From assembly GCA_964019165.1 (NCBI GenBank), contig OZ025277.1:6015655-6079654 (forward strand): a DNA stretch of 64,000 nt, in the 5' to 3' direction. Positions 1 through 12,960 of this stretch are shown piece by piece. Each line of letters begins with the position of its first letter. Position 1 is the first letter of the stretch. The notes under the pieces were generated by a model, which worked only from the letters and a program-made list of their open reading frames with translations, ran no database searches and was not told the DNA's origin. The translations under genes were made by a program, and so were the position numbers. The DNA comes from Mastigias papua (Eukaryota; Cnidaria; Scyphozoa; Rhizostomeae; Mastigiidae).

Positions 1-100
1 AATTCTCTCGTTGAAAGTAAAATAGAAATGAAAAGATTTCCTTGATAAAAATGCTAGTGGCTAAAGCCACTTAGAGGAGTTACCTTCTTCTCTCAGTGGT

Positions 101-413
<313 letters not shown>

Positions 414-739
414 GGGGTCTGATATAGAGCGACATTCTAGTGCGAATAAATTCGATTCCATTCCCGATAAAGCCAAATCAGAATTATATCAAGCAGTCAG
501 ACAAGAGCAAACAACAATAATATAGAAAATAGACATACAATATATTAACAAAAAGGTAGAAGAATCACTAGATTTGGAAACCAAGATTTCATGAGATCAT
601 TGACTAAATTGAACAACTAAAAGCGAGAAATCATGTATGTATCTCTGATACAGATAGTGGGATATTCAGTTCCCTGGCATCTATATGCAGAAAATTTCAG
701 ACCATAACATCCTCAAGATCAAGCAAAAGAGGTTCATAT

Positions 740-2576
740 CAGGGGCGTCGAAACGATTTTGAAAGTGGGGGGGCCTAATTAATCGGATTCACCAGGGTTG
801 CAGATAAGCTCGGAATTCTGCTTTTTAGTGGTGGCTAGAGCATCACATTTTAAAGTTTTCGAAATATGAACATGTAGGAAATGGTCTTTTGTGGTACCTT
901 GTTCTAAAAAAATATGTTGAATGATAAAAGTTCAACGTCTAATTTCATTACATCTTTACCATGTAACTTCTACAAAGTAGCATGTTTTATAACAAAGGAT
1001 TCTAGTATTTTAATAATAGTTAGATGCTTTTACCATATGCATGAGGTGAAAGCATTCAATTAAATACGTTCAGTGACATTTAAAGTACCGAAAGCAAGGT
1101 TTCACTCATAAATGCATCTTTTCCTACAAGCATACCAATTACTCCAACGCATCAAATCTGCCTAAACCAGACCTATGCTGCCGCTATGGTAACAAAAATG
1201 GAACGATTCCTTTATAAATTAATGCTTTCAGAAAATATTTGCACAAAACTCTATCTGAAATATAGCTACAAATCAGATTTGGTAAAAGTTCAAAAATTGT
1301 TGTATCTCACACTATTCAACGAACACAAAATCATTGGCAACGCTGATCACATCCAAACCATCTACCAAATCCTTGTGTGTGTGCAGGAAAGATAAGGCAT
1401 TGAACCTTGGCGGTGTCATGCTTGATCGCAGCCTGGTTTTAATTCTTCTTGCGACAGAAAATGATCTTTCTGGGGTTGCACTTGTGGCGGGGTTTATGGG
1501 CAGCAGTTGAATTACAATCATAACATTTGGAAACAACAACCTGGTGTCTGATGCTGTTTCTTCCATAGCTTTTAAGATGTCATCGAAGTGGTTGACTTTT
1601 TCCTTGAAAATCTGTTTAAAACTAGAAGCTCAGTCTTCAAAGCACTTACGTCTACATCATCAGTATACCTTGAATGCATCCAAGCTAATTCATCATTGAT
1701 CTCCTCTCCAGCAATAGATTTTAGTAATAATGTTTCCATATTAGCAAACGCATCAATGCAAGGCTTACTAAATCTTTCACTCAGAGCCAAAATCATGCAA
1801 TCAATGGCTTCAAAGTAGATTCTCCGAAAGTGGTCTTGAGCTGTAGCATGTGTGCAATTTGCCACACCTGATGCGTTTCCATCCAGGTACTGAAGTATTG
1901 AATAATTTGGTACTTTACGCGGCTTTCGAGCCAAGCTTGGCTCCTGGATAAAATCATGCTTTTCAGCCTTTCTAACCGTTGTTTCATAAAACAAAGCAAA
2001 ACTTTCATCGTTGCGCATGGTTTCAATTGTTTTCTTGGTTAACTCAGCATTTCTTGTCCCTGATAAAGCTGACATTTTGTGCCATTGAAGAGTTTTTGAA
2101 AAATTGTCAGTCAAGGCGTATAGCTTGTGGCTTAGCTGTAGAGCGAAGTAAAATTCAAATTTTTCTATTTGAGATTTGCATCCAATCACTCTCGATTTGA
2201 TATCCGTTTTCAGCGACTGTGATAAACATGACAGCCAAAGTTTATAGAGAGAAGCATATTTATCAATGATTCGCTGAAAGCAATCAGCACGAACGGTCCA
2301 ACGAGTTTTAGATAATTTTGAGAGGCTTTCCGGTTTGAACAAGTTTTCTTCGCTGTCCTCATGCTCCCGTTCAGACAAAGAGGGACTTCCAATTAAATAG
2401 TCCATATCAAATGTCAGACATGCTGGGACAACACGAAAGTAAGGACCGGATCCTATCTTGTGAAAAAGGAATCAGTTTATTGTTTCAATATTTTTTATGC
2501 TTTTACCTTTTATGCTCCACTGCTAAAAAGTGGGGGGGCCAGTGCCCCCCCGGCCCCCCCGTGTTCGACGCCCCTG
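740..2576 (-). mobile_element. hAT-superfamily DNA transposon, internally decayed, 5-bp target duplication
   Basis: The element is bounded by perfect 13-bp terminal inverted repeats, CAGGGGCGTCGAA at 740-752 and its complement at 2564-2576. It is flanked by direct repeats CATAT at 735-739 and 2577-2581. Canonical hAT elements make 8-bp duplications, but some hAT lineages with ZMYM1-like transposases make 5-bp ones, which fits here. It contains the C-terminal part of a transposase on the minus strand, so it is a non-autonomous derivative that lost the N-terminal half. Runs of G/C just inside the ends are typical of this group. Confidence 0.85.
1312..2405 (-). pseudogene. hAT transposase remnant (ZMYM1-like, C-terminal half)
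   Basis: Two adjacent minus-strand frames belong together. One (2405-1572, 277 codons) carries LSKTRWTVRADCFQRIID and a helical insertion domain. The other (1566-1312) carries LPINPATSATPERSFS, RRIKTRLRSSM and a helical end, which is the hAT C-terminal dimerisation motif. A stop or frameshift near 1570 separates them. The zinc finger and the first part of the DDE catalytic domain are absent, so the transposase is dead. It sits inside the 740-2576 inverted repeats. The family is assigned by motif recognition alone. Confidence 0.85.
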
Positions 2577-2852
2577 CATATCTAAAACTTTTCACACATA
2601 TACAGGCATTCAGTATCAGCTAGAATTCTTCTACGAACGTAAGACACGAAAGTCTTCTGATACCGAAATTTATGAGCCGCATGCCTAGCGAGATGACCGC
2701 ACACGTATCAAGAAGCGTAACTGGACATATCTGGGCGATTACAAAACTTCTAGAAATAATTAAATTGGGAGTTGAGGCGAAAAATGGGGGTAGTATTTGC
2801 TAGTGTATCAGACAGAAAACTCGGAAGACAAAGGAATCAGAAAGGCAGCCAC

Positions 2853-2854
2853 TG

Positions 2855-2888
<34 letters not shown>
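2853..2888. repeat. (TTA)n microsatellite
   Basis: A run of about twelve TTA/ATT triplets. It lies at the 3' side of the minus-strand LINE fragment that follows, so it is probably that element's simple-repeat tail. The stretch 2582-2852 before it holds nothing I can identify. Confidence 0.85.
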
Positions 2889-2889
<1 letters not shown>

Positions 2890-3790
2890 AAATCTTTAAG
2901 GAGGGTTAGCTCTTCAGCTGCCGCTGTTTTTCAAGAGGCGCTCCATTTAAATACATAATACAATAAGAAAAAGAATAAAATATCAGTTAAAAGCCTAATT
3001 ACAATTGCATACCAAAACGCTGAAGAAGAGTTATGTAAAATAATAAAAATAAAGAAACAAATAACGTTAGTAGTTTGCTAACTATATAATGGTAAAAGCA
3101 AAAAATAAAGTAATAGAAACCTGTGCTTTGTAGTACACTTCATGTCATATGCACAAAAGACTTTTTAAAGGAGGCAAGACTAGGTGCTAGCTTCGATTCT
3201 GTTGGTAGGCTGTTTCACATTTTCGCGCCATTGTAGGACAAACACCTTTCTGCCCATTAGAGGAAGTTTTCTTTGGCAGCTTAAGGTCTGTCGCAGTATC
3301 CGTAGATTATACGAAGAATCAGACGAGTTGGCAACAAACATATTGTAAAGATATTGAGGAGCAAGCCCATTTCTAGATTTATAGACAATAATTTGCAATT
3401 CATATTGGATTAGGTCCTCAATCGTTTTCCAACCTAGGTCTTTGATCAAGGGTTTGCTAGGAGCGTCATAATTGCTGCCAGATATTATCCTGGCTGCACG
3501 ATTTTAAAGCTTTTGTAGTTGCTGGATTTCAGCAAGGCCACAGACACCCCAGACTGCACAACAGTAGCGAAAATGTGGATCAACCAAGCCAGTGTAAAGG
3601 TTTTTAAGTGAATCTACTGGTAAAAAACTTTTGGCATACTTAATCAGCCCAAGAGATCGCGAAATCTTTTTTGAAACTTCTTGAATATGTTTTTTCCAAT
3701 CTAAAGTATTGTCAATATGGACTCCAAGATACTTAATGGATTGAACACCGTCAAGATCTTTATCATGTATGTGCAGATGACATCATGTAT
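2889..3790 (-). mobile_element. LINE 3' fragment (CR1/L2-like reverse transcriptase C-terminus)
   Basis: Read on the minus strand from about 3790, translation gives SIKYLGVHIDNTLDWKKHI, then YCCAVWGVCG, an in-frame stop near 3509, then RAARIISGSNYDAP and LGWKTIEDLIQYEL...YKSRNGLAPQYL. This is the typical C-terminal thumb and tail of CR1/L2-type reverse transcriptases. The last open frame ends at 3180; 2889-3179 is 3' untranslated sequence ending in the TTA tail. The catalytic palm (YADD) is not present, so this is a 5'-truncated copy. Clade assignment is tentative. Confidence 0.8.
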
Positions 3791-4129
3791 GTTTATCACC
3801 CAAGCATTTACATTTATCATTAGAGAGGGGCAGAAAATAAAGCATACCGGGCCCAGTTTTGTCTATGTAATGAAAATAATTTGTTCATCAACTGCTAGCA
3901 AGTCACAGATGTTGCAACTCGAACCAGACAATAATGATTACTTTAGGCTGCAGTGATAGCCAATTCGTGTTTTGTAATGAGATGTTTGTGTAATGATGAC
4001 ATTTATACTAGCAGTAGTAAGAACCCTTTTTAGTGTTAGTGCTACAATAGTACTGATTGCTAACACATGCTAAAATACAGCAATAGAAATTGCATTACCA
4101 AAAAACTACTGCTACTGGCTGCAGTCTAT

Positions 4130-4575
4130 TCAGGCACATTTGTTTTCACAGAGCCATTTGTCTATGAGCATTTTGAACTGTCTTGCGTTATTGGACGGTT
4201 TCATATCATCTGGGAGAGAGCTCCAAATCTCAGTCCCTAAAAAGCTGAGGAGTTTAACTTCACGTACGGTATTTTTGACTTTAGGAATATAAAGAGTGTT
4301 CCTCATGCGAAGGTAATGTTTTGAAGATTTCTGGATAAAGTACTCTTTGATAAAAGCAAGGCCCGGATTGTGTGTTGTTTTAAATATGTCTAGGGCTAAT
4401 TGTCTACTTGAATAGATATGGATCATAGTAGATTTAGACTTTATTAGTAGTCCACTAGGAGTTGAGACATAATGATAGTGCAAGGAGTAATACTCTTTCA
4501 TTAAGCTCTTCCATTTTCTTCTGACTGGCATTGCTATGAAATAGCCAAATAAGGGGGCAGCAAGTGAAATGTGAA
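4130..4575 (-). mobile_element. LINE reverse transcriptase C-terminal fragment, frameshifted
   Basis: A minus-strand frame (4531-4130) reads ...RQLALDIFKTTHNPGLAF... and ...FLGTEIWSSLPDDMKPS...KWLCENKC, a common end of CR1/L2 or jockey-like LINE proteins. Just upstream another frame gives CCPLIWLFHSNASQKKMEEL, which joins to it through one frameshift. It is a different family from the 2.9-3.8 kb fragment. The gap 3791-4129 and the stretch 4576-4984 show no recognisable feature. Confidence 0.75.
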
Positions 4576-4984
4576 AACATACATGAATCTATGATTATGA
4601 GTCAGATTTTAGCATTCAAGCTTATTTATTAGAACCTTCTTCCGCAAAGACAAATGCGAAAATTTGTGAGAAGGATATGCTTGGAGAGGAGAAAGTCAAT
4701 TGGCAGAATGTGGCATAAGTAACCAAGAAGCATCCTATTGCATCTCTAGTCATGACAAAGCAACTGAAATAAGATCAACAGGTTTTCTCTCCTGCCAAAG
4801 TGAAATGAAGACTAATAAATGAGAACTTGCCACCTTTCCAATAATCAAATTAACACAAATCGATACCCACGCCTGTAGAAATGGTCAGCCAACAAAAAAA
4901 GAAAGTCGATTTTTACAACAGCATCGTCTCTTCGCAGGGCCGACGTTTTCAGAACGAGGTATGAAACCAACTTTTCGCTCAATT

Positions 4985-6080
4985 ACATTACGAAATTACA
5001 TCTACTTCAAACAAACAGGTTAGAATTTGATTAATAGATTAATGGATACGCTGTAAAGAGCATACTCTCCTCCACTGTACTAATATTGTTATTCGGAATT
5101 GGGAGGAGAATTTATACTTTGTGCTTATTTGTCCAAGAAACAATGGAGATCTATCGTTTTCCATGAGAGATCAGGGAGGGTTGATTCTAGTTGTGTACAA
5201 CAAAGAAAGATGAAGTTATTGGTCTCTCATTCCAAATATGATGTATTCAAACATTACTTCAGAGTTATTTATGTTCAGCTAGTTTGTCTTTAGGAAGAAA
5301 GGCGCTGGGAAAGCTTTCATAGTTATCAGCATGATTCCTCCTATACACTGAGACATTCACATTTGCTAGTAAACGCTTCAGTTGTAAGAATATGCTGCTC
5401 CTATTACAGTCTTAACTCCATTCCTTCAATGTCTGCATTTAGAACAGGATAAAATATTTTTCTCAAGAATCAGTTCCTTCTAACTGGAAGTGCTACTATT
5501 GTTGAAGAACAGGTCAGGAATCTATATATATGTCTCCTAATAAATGTTTCATTAGTTGCCATACGGACAGAGTGTTGCAAGCGATAAACGTTGTAAAAAT
5601 ACTTCAAAACAGTAAAAACAGTTTTTTCAGATAGTTGCAATAGTATTGTATCAACGGTCTCTTAAAACGTTGTGCAAAGTAAATCAGGCTGGCAGCCTAC
5701 ACATGTTTAGACATTTTCGCCTGAGAATGATGCCAGTGCATGATATTACGCTCTGATTATACTTTGCTGTGCGACAAGATCCTGCAGACACATGTCAATG
5801 TAAAATGACCAATAAAATAACAATGTATTTTATTCATGTCACATAATCTAAATATGATAATCTGCATTAATATTTTGTATTATATACACTTCCCTGACAT
5901 ATATTTGCAATACTGATAAAATCTAAAGACAAAAAATTCCTATAATTCTTAAATACATTATTTTAACATAATAATCTATATATTCATTTATGAATTTATC
6001 AATAGAAATGTTGATATACATAGGTATTCAGTACCAAACATAGCACTGCCTATCTATCAATTCAATTCTTTACCTAATCT
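4985..6080. repeat. 3' flanking block of gene copy 1 (duplicated at 23.16-23.95 kb and 25.75-26.16 kb)
   Basis: From about 4985 the sequence matches 23163 onward with small indels (for example the shared CATTACGAAATTACATCTAC). The similarity then runs through the whole of copy 1 and copy 2. A segment near 5445-5660 resembles the open frame at 23725-23950 but is broken by stops here. The insertion seen in copy 2 at 23952-25750 is absent here, leaving an intact site near 5660. Confidence 0.8.
5829..5834 (-). terminator. Candidate polyadenylation signal of copy 1
   Basis: AATAAA on the minus strand, about 255 bases after the copy 1 stop codon. The equivalent position in copy 3 keeps AATAAA (54835-54840), while in copy 2 it has changed to AATGAG. 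Confidence 0.45.
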
Positions 6081-6086
6081 ACAATA

Positions 6087-9000
6087 CTACTTAGTGGCGC
6101 TACTCGTTCTTAAACTGTTTGCAAATGTCTTCGGTAGGTGTGTGTTCTTATAAGCACCAATCCGTTTCATATGTGCAATTAAATTTGCTTCATTCTTACT
6201 TCCTAGCTGATGTATTAATAAAGGAATTTTTGATTTTGACTGTTTTATTGGATGATTCACTTTACATTCTATCCATTTACAATCTGACTTCGATTTCACA
6301 CTAGGTATCAAACTTGGCTTAGATTTATGGGATGAATTAATTTTATCTAGTGGCTTAGTTGGGATGCTTTTTACCTGCTCCTTATTCCTAGATATGCTAA
6401 GTTTCTTTCTAATCTGTTGATTTGTCATTGGTGGAAATGGGACCCGTTTAGGAATACGGGAGATTGTTTGCTTTTCAACATACGAACATTCTACTTTTGC
6501 TCTCTTTAATACGTTATGACTGAATTGTTTTGAGTCTTCTGAAATGTCCTCTTGTCTCTTCCTTTTCCTGATGTTATTCAAATGGTATTCCTTAGACACG
6601 TTGTTTTGAAGGCTTTGCGCATTAGCTGTTGCTTTCCACGACTTGATTGAAAGTTTTGGAATTTTACTCTGGAATGTGTTGTTTATTGTCTTCTGTGCAG
6701 TACAATGAATTCTCTTAGAGTCAACTTTCCCTTGTGTATTACCAGTGTCCTTCGATTTGGTCAAAAAAATCGATTGGTCTTTGGAGGTTATTGAATTTAT
6801 AGAGGATTTCGTATTGTACATCATAGTAGGGGAACTTTTATCAAAGATGAGTATACTTTGGGAAGACATGGCTTTTCCTGCCGTCTTAGTATGTGAAACA
6901 GAAGAATCCGTGCTCAACGCAGCAGTTATAGTTGTCTCAAATTTCATTGGCTCCAGTTCAAATAAAGATCTGTGCTCTTTGAGACATTCTTTGAATTGAT
7001 CAAAAGACTTTGACTTGCATCTTAGCATCTCTGCATACGTTCTTCTTTGGATTTGTCTCAATGCTTTTTCGCTTTTTCTAGCTGAGATCGTTGCTTGTCT
7101 GTAAAGTTCAGCAATCTTTTGTTGTATGTATGCAGTACTCTTTAGTTCCTAAAAGATAATTATATGAATACAACTTACAACTACTGCAAATCTCTACCTT
7201 AAAGCATTAGGTGGAGTTTTTTCGACTCTTGTAAATTTGAGTTGATGATTATCCAATCGGTTGCTTAAGTTTACGCTCTATATGCCAAGGTAAAGATAAG
7301 TATGATTAAGGGAGGCGGATTGTCCCAATTGGTAGCCCATCGACTCCAGAAGTGGTTTATTGTAAGGTCAAAAGAGCAGCATCATGTATAAGTTCTAAAT
7401 ATTAGAATCATGCCAAAAAACATTCCTCAACTATTACATTGGATACTGCCATTATAGCATTACTTCAGTCCACTTCCCGACTACCATTAATGGCATGCCT
7501 AAATTCACAATGGTAAATTCTCACTCTTCTTTAGCTTTATCCAGTAATGCTCTAGACAAATATATCTTTCTCATAAGATATACTCGATTGATGTTATCGC
7601 AACGTTTTTCAGCGAAATCCGAAATTAGGTCATTAAAATGATATGAAGCGATTGTACGTGCTAATCAATATAACCCATAAACTTACCAATGCAAAACAAG
7701 ATGCAAAGTAATTATCCCAAGCAGCCATTATTTCCTTAATGCATTCACCGTGTACAAGGATGTTCAATGATGATGCTCGATTAGCAGACTATCGAAAAGT
7801 AATACATCATACAGTAAATAGAAAGTTTGATTTTGATTTCAACATGATTTTGATACAGCAAGGCTCTCTTAAATTCGAATTTTTGCCAATATTATGTTCA
7901 TGTAATCATATAGATAAAAAGCAATTAGAAGCAATTCCATTCTACTATCCTATAGTACAAACTATATTACAGACTATCTGTTTGCATTAGGCACTGCAAT
8001 GACGTGTCATCACACATTGGTTGTAAGTAGTATTGCAGGTAATACATTACCATAGAATACAGGCACTGCAGCTCTTCAAGAATCCCCACAACTTCATTCT
8101 TAATCTAATAGTAAGGAGAGATTAGCTCTTTAATGTTGCAAAAGAGAAGTTTTAATGGCTCTGCAGAATAGAATTTAATTGATCGTTCAAATTCATTTTA
8201 ATTCACAATTATAGCAATGTATTGCGCTATCAAGTTATTACCAAAAAAAATAAACCATTTCGGTTAGCACTGATGTTAATGTAAATGTTCCTTCTAGGAG
8301 CTGCCTTTACATTATCATCTACAATAACAGGCTACCAGAAAATTTCAAATTAAGGCATCTGCACTTAAGGCAATAATATTATTCAAATCTGATATGAGTT
8401 ACTGACAACTTTACCTCATTGTATGCCTGCTGTTGATAATTCTGTCGTATGAGGTAGTTGCATAATTTAACTCCACATTTCTCTTCATCGGGATCAGTTA
8501 GGTTTTTCACATTAATCAGAAATCGATCTGAAATGCAAATTGAAAATTATTCTCCATTAGATTACACATATGTCAGTGTTGTAACTGTTTATATATAGTA
8601 GTAGAAAGTAACAGCATGGTGTTCTGTAAGCTTAGAGAAGTATCTAAGCGACAACATATGAGAAACAAGTGTCTATATAGTGATATTTGATATATTTTGT
8701 ACCTGATTCCTTTGAATCATACAATGTCCACACGAAATAACAGGCAGCAATACAAAAAAATCTTATTCTCAGGCTACTTACCTATTCTGTTGGTAATTTT
8801 GTTGTGCCTATTCAACAGTTCTCTGCTTCCGTCAGTTGAACAAAACCAAATATGATCGAAATCCTACAAATGACAAATTGAAAAGTCAGCATGTACCTAA
8901 GTAACATTATCATGAAGAAATGATGCTTGTCCTGTAATTGAATAGGCCTAACTTAGATGAAAATTGGCAAACATCACATACATATCATTCGTACCTGAAT

Positions 9001-10714
9001 AAGTACCGAAAAATGACATAAATATCATTTTTACCTGAGGAAGATTCCAGCAACAATGACGTCAAATCAAATTTAATAAATAATTTTAAATTTGGTCTCA
9101 ATTTTCAGATTAATTCAGTTGGAATCCTCTAACATCTGATACTATTCTAGAATGCTATCTTTCTTTTAACAAACTGCAACTAGGAATGATAGATAGGCTT
9201 AGGTACAGTAGAATTTAAATTGTACAAAGATGTAGCTATTAACGAAAGAGATATAAGTTGATCAGTTGTATTATGGGATGTAGAGTGCTATTGTTTAGAA
9301 GCTATTAGACAGTTACAAGATAGAGGTGCTTATGAACAGGTAGAAAGGCGTTTCAGTTATTAGGTAAATGGGGACATAAGAAAAGTGCTTTTTAAACTAC
9401 AGGTTTGTAATCTGGGTTTATCAGAAAAAAAGCAACATATCAAGAGATTAAAGACTCCTGTTTAGATAGGCTTTAATTGTTGTAAAAGATACTTAAAAGA
9501 ACAGACAGTGTAGTTGGTAGGCCAGTAATTGATGATTGTGGTGCATCCACCGAATGCATATATGAATTTTTAGGTATATACTCAGGCTTTAACACATGCA
9601 TGTTGTTATAGTAATTCATTGCGTTGTAGGAAAGCGCAGCTTGATGATGAACTTTAGTGCCAGAATTGCGGCAAATAATAGATACATTTCGTCGTCTTTT
9701 AGAGATGTATCAAATAAACGACATATACTGTTACGCTAAGACATATCCTGTGTTAGATATAAGCTAATACATAATCAGTGTTCGATCTTAAAAGTTTCGA
9801 CTCAAACATGAGTCATCATTAGTAAAGGGATAAGAATAGGGAAAACAATGTCGTATAAATATAGACTGGGCATCAAAGATGAGATCAAAATTATGGAAAT
9901 ACTATAGGGCGTGAGTAAGGTCACGGACATTATAGTAATTTGCTTTGCTACCTCTATAAAAAACACTGGATACACATTTAACAGCACTCCTCCACCATCT
10001 TCATCAACATTTTCATCAAGAAATGTTAAATGTCCTATTATTGTGTGTCAAATTTTTATTTGAAGACTTGAAAAGTATCTTCCAGCCTAATTTAAGATGA
10101 ACGAAGATCCTGTATCGTGACAACAAGCTTATTAACTAAATTTTTAAGAATAGCCCAATGAGCACTGAGAGGAAACATTTTAAACAATGTGTTGCAATAA
10201 TTTTATTCTTTTCGTGTAATGTACATAGTATCTTTTGATTGTTTGAATGTAAAATGAAAGGATTAGTTCTTGTTACAAAGATCAAGTTACTCAAATTCTC
10301 CGACATCAAAAGCAAACAAAATCCCTTGATTTACAGTTAGTTATCAAGAAATCGTGCTAATCGTAAGGATCTTAAAGGCTTAGGCTAAATACTAAAGCAT
10401 ATTATAAGATGATGATGCATGTAGTGACTCCTCCTTACGTATTTACAAAGCAACTAAAACAATGCATGATCTATACTAAAAGTGCTATACTAAATATGTA
10501 TGTTTATCAAAGCATGTTTCGACTGTTCGGTCCTCATCAGTTGATGCCAACTTGGATTCAGGTTTTGAGAGTATAGTATAACTCTTGCATTATTCAAAGT
10601 CTTTTCTTGCCTCGGCAAAAACTCTGTTTTCATAAATGAAATAAGGATTACCAATAAACAATACAAACATACCGTTAAGTCGACCCAGTCATTCTTTCTA
10701 TTCAAGTTTTCCAT
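6087..10714 (-). CDS. Unrecognised six-exon gene, copy 1 (about 484 aa, SxIP-motif protein)
   Basis: Exons on the minus strand are 10714-10673 (MENLNRKNDWVDLT), 8863-8782, 8527-8415, 8104-8051, 7788-7687 and 7148-6087. All introns are GT-AG and the joined frame is open. Exons 2-5 encode FDHIWFCSTDGSRELL, LTDPDEEKCGVKLCNYLIR, IKNEVVGILEELQCLYSM and LVHGECIKEIMAAWDNYF. Exon 6 starts ELKSTAYIQQKIAELYRQAT, a likely coiled coil. It continues into a basic tail with SKIP, SRIP, SLIP and SKIP plus RKRKRQED, a possible nuclear localisation signal. I do not recognise the family. SxIP is the known EB1-binding tetrapeptide, so microtubule plus-end association is inference. Conservation of phases and splice sites in four copies argues that the gene model is real. 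Exon 1 is chosen as the nearest of several upstream candidates; other A or B exons may be used instead. Confidence 0.8.
9180..9640 (+). mobile_element. Penelope-like element reverse transcriptase remnant (intron 1, copy 1)
   Basis: Plus-strand translation near 9440-9620 gives KATYQEIKDSCLDRL, then VVGRPVIDDCGASTECIYEFL. This matches the Penelope pattern of a LLPKIHK-like stretch followed by GRP(I/V)(I/V)S.. TE.ISEF. Stops and frameshifts break it. The same remnant is in intron 1 of copies 2 and 3, where copy 3 preserves LDRLYLLPKKHG, so it predates the gene duplications. It lies antisense to the host gene. Confidence 0.65.
10673..10714 (-). CDS. Type A first exon (A1), copy 1
   Basis: Encodes MENLNRKNDWVDLT and ends in phase 0 at ACG|GTATGTTT. 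The start lies in a good context (TTCGAAATGG). It is the A exon nearest to exon 2 of copy 1. Identical 14-codon exons are at 14546-14587, 30766-30807, 37164-37205 and 48125-48166. Confidence 0.7.
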
Positions 10715-10980
10715 TTCGAAGTCTGTATTCGACTACAATTTCTCAGTCAGATTGACAAGTCTTATCTTTGTTAAACTATTTACTCTTAGTAATGATCCCG
10801 TAAGATATATTTAAGTCAAGTCACTGTTAGAAGCAACTGAAAATATAGCTTTCTCTATTGCATCTTATACATATTCGAAAGCCAATTTGATGTAACAAAC
10901 GTTGTTACGTGAATAGCGTTACTCCGCTGCTAGGAAACAATCACGACATGGAAACCAAGATGGCTGCAGGGGAGACATCT
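10715..10980 (-). promoter_or_regulatory. Conserved promoter region of A exon, copy 1
   Basis: About 260 bp upstream of the A exon is nearly identical before every A exon. Shared elements, read on the gene strand, are a YY1-like GCCATCTTGG (10964-10955), a GTTGTTACG/GTTTGTTAC-type repeat, and TATAAG in TATGTATAAGATGC. Such conservation next to a start codon suggests a promoter. Factor names are inferred from motif resemblance only. Confidence 0.45.
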
Positions 10981-12586
10981 TCACGATGATCTCGTATCTG
11001 ACCTACAGAACTTGCGAATTTACAATAATTTGTCCGATACACATTTCGGTTTATAAGAAAATGGTTTATAAGAAGGCTGTACTTGACCGCTCAAAGCGAT
11101 TGATACACACTTGAATTTACAATTTCCAAGCAGGAGCATAATCTTTTTGCCTGGTATGCATAGATCCCATTCGGCAATCGATATGCTTAAGTGTTATTCA
11201 GCGCTGTGTGGAAAATAACTGTTTTATAAAAAAAGTCGTGTATACGAAACTGGGCTAGTACATCTAATGGAGTCCTATCATATTTTCGTTTCAAGGTTCT
11301 CTTCAAAGACCGTAAAATAACCGTGCTCAGAAAAGCGTCAGAGAGCAGTTGAAAGAGTCTATACTTGTATTTCTTGAAATTTTTATGATTTGGACCGAAA
11401 GAACTCAGAATCTAGTACATCCTTCTAATCACTAAGTGATTTCACTTGGGAAGCTTAGAGACCTTTAAGTCTCTGGATATTTTAATCATCTTCATTACAG
11501 TACTGAATGTTTGCACAATCCTCTCAATTCAGTTTCTAACATTGCATACCACTATTTGAGTGTGAGGTAAATAACTGGGAAGCATATGTACATGTCCTGG
11601 TACTTTGTGAATGTTTAAATCTGTGAGACGCCTTATGTGTTAAAAGATGCTCGCGAATTACACCAACATATACGGGATTACATCCCCCAAAAGTAAACTT
11701 ATAAACAACACAAGAAAGAAGCCATCTAGGTACAGTGCCTTTTTACTTTAATCAAGCTTTTTATCTAGAGGAAATGTACGTTAAGGGTAATTTGACATTT
11801 ATAATGACTTCACTGTATATTCAAACCATCAATTTGAATGTAATAAGTTATCACATATATCTCAGGATGAACTCAACCATAATGAGGGAATGAATTTTGC
11901 AGTGTCATAATAAAGTAAACTAAAACTTTGTATATTTTAAGACACATCGCTCTTTTTTGGACTTTGGCTAATGAGAGAATTCATTATATTATTAAAGCAA
12001 GTTCATAACATAAGAAAATTATGTAATGGCTTCAAGTGTTGTTCTATACGTTTTGTGGCAGTTGATAGTAATGTTTACTATATTCAGAACGTATAGACTA
12101 CTGTTATTAACAAGGTGCCCAATGACCCTCGGATTAGTATTGTCTTCAATGGTTTCTATTTATGTTTTAATGTTTGTACTATTTTTAAGATTCGCACTTT
12201 ATCCGATGTTTGGTGGCGCGTGTATACAACTGAAACTCTAAAGATAACTGTTCTTTGTGCCAAATGGAGAATAACTGATTCAGATATAGATTTTAGATTT
12301 TCATTTCTACCAATAGCCTACGTACAATTTACATTGCATATGTAAATAAAGCTATTGAAGAATAAACATAAAACGTAACCATAATGTGGTTAAAGTTGAA
12401 GCTGTCTACAGATAAATGGTGATCAACCAATTAAATAAATACTAATCTAGATCTACTTATTCTAAGATTAAAGTAATAAATGCATATAATAATCCACATT
12501 TGTGATCTAATGTATTAAAGTATTTTAGATCACGTTGTCTTACTTTGTGAATAATTATCTTCTAGACACTTAGTTATGAAATGAAA

Positions 12587-12960
12587 CATATTCTGATCGC
12601 AAATGTGGACACTTTGTTGCAGGGAAATGAACTTTGCCACCTCATCGAGGTTGTTAAAGCATTTGCTATGAAGTGATATTTTTGCAACACTTTTTCTCCC
12701 TCAAGTTTGTTTAATTTGCATCTCATAATACAATTGGGTTCGTCCTCTGTTTCTCTGCCGGGTAACTAAACTGTATAGTCGGGTTTAGTATTTTTGTAAT
12801 ATACTGTATGTTTCCATCCCAAACTCTTTCTTCTTGAACAACAAGCAAGTGAGTATTTTCGGTTGATTTCTTAGAATTGACATATTGTTCTATACACAAA
12901 CATCTATAATACGTAATTTACTAGTTATCAATGAGATGGCTGTTCCTAACATATTGCTTA
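12587..12960 (-). mobile_element. LINE 3' fragment, antisense, same family as 37.6-43.3 kb
   Basis: The reverse complement matches the C-terminal part of the LINE at about 42540-42960 (the CTTCGEKEDELHCIMRCKLN region), with many changes. A related but rearranged piece is at 33180-33440 in the copy 2 unit. It carries no complete domain. Confidence 0.7.

Noticed and set aside
6745..6999. Plus-strand frames opposite exon 6 (also 6119-6304, 26225-26410 and 26851-27105)
   Set aside because: Shadows of the minus-strand exon 6, whose frame is conserved in all four copies with splice sites.
7739..7990. 83-codon plus-strand frame, repeated at 27828-28079
   Set aside because: Overlaps exon 5 in antisense and runs into intron; broken in copies 3 and 4.
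9802..9987. 61-codon frame repeated at 29886-30071
   Set aside because: Present only because introns 1 of copies 1 and 2 are recent duplicates; not kept in copy 3.
12026..12345. Hydrophobic 71-76 codon frames, repeated at 32179-32516
   Set aside because: Conserved only between the recent duplicates copy 1 and copy 2. The matching places in 16.3 kb and 45.5 kb do not keep the frame, and no splice or domain support was found.
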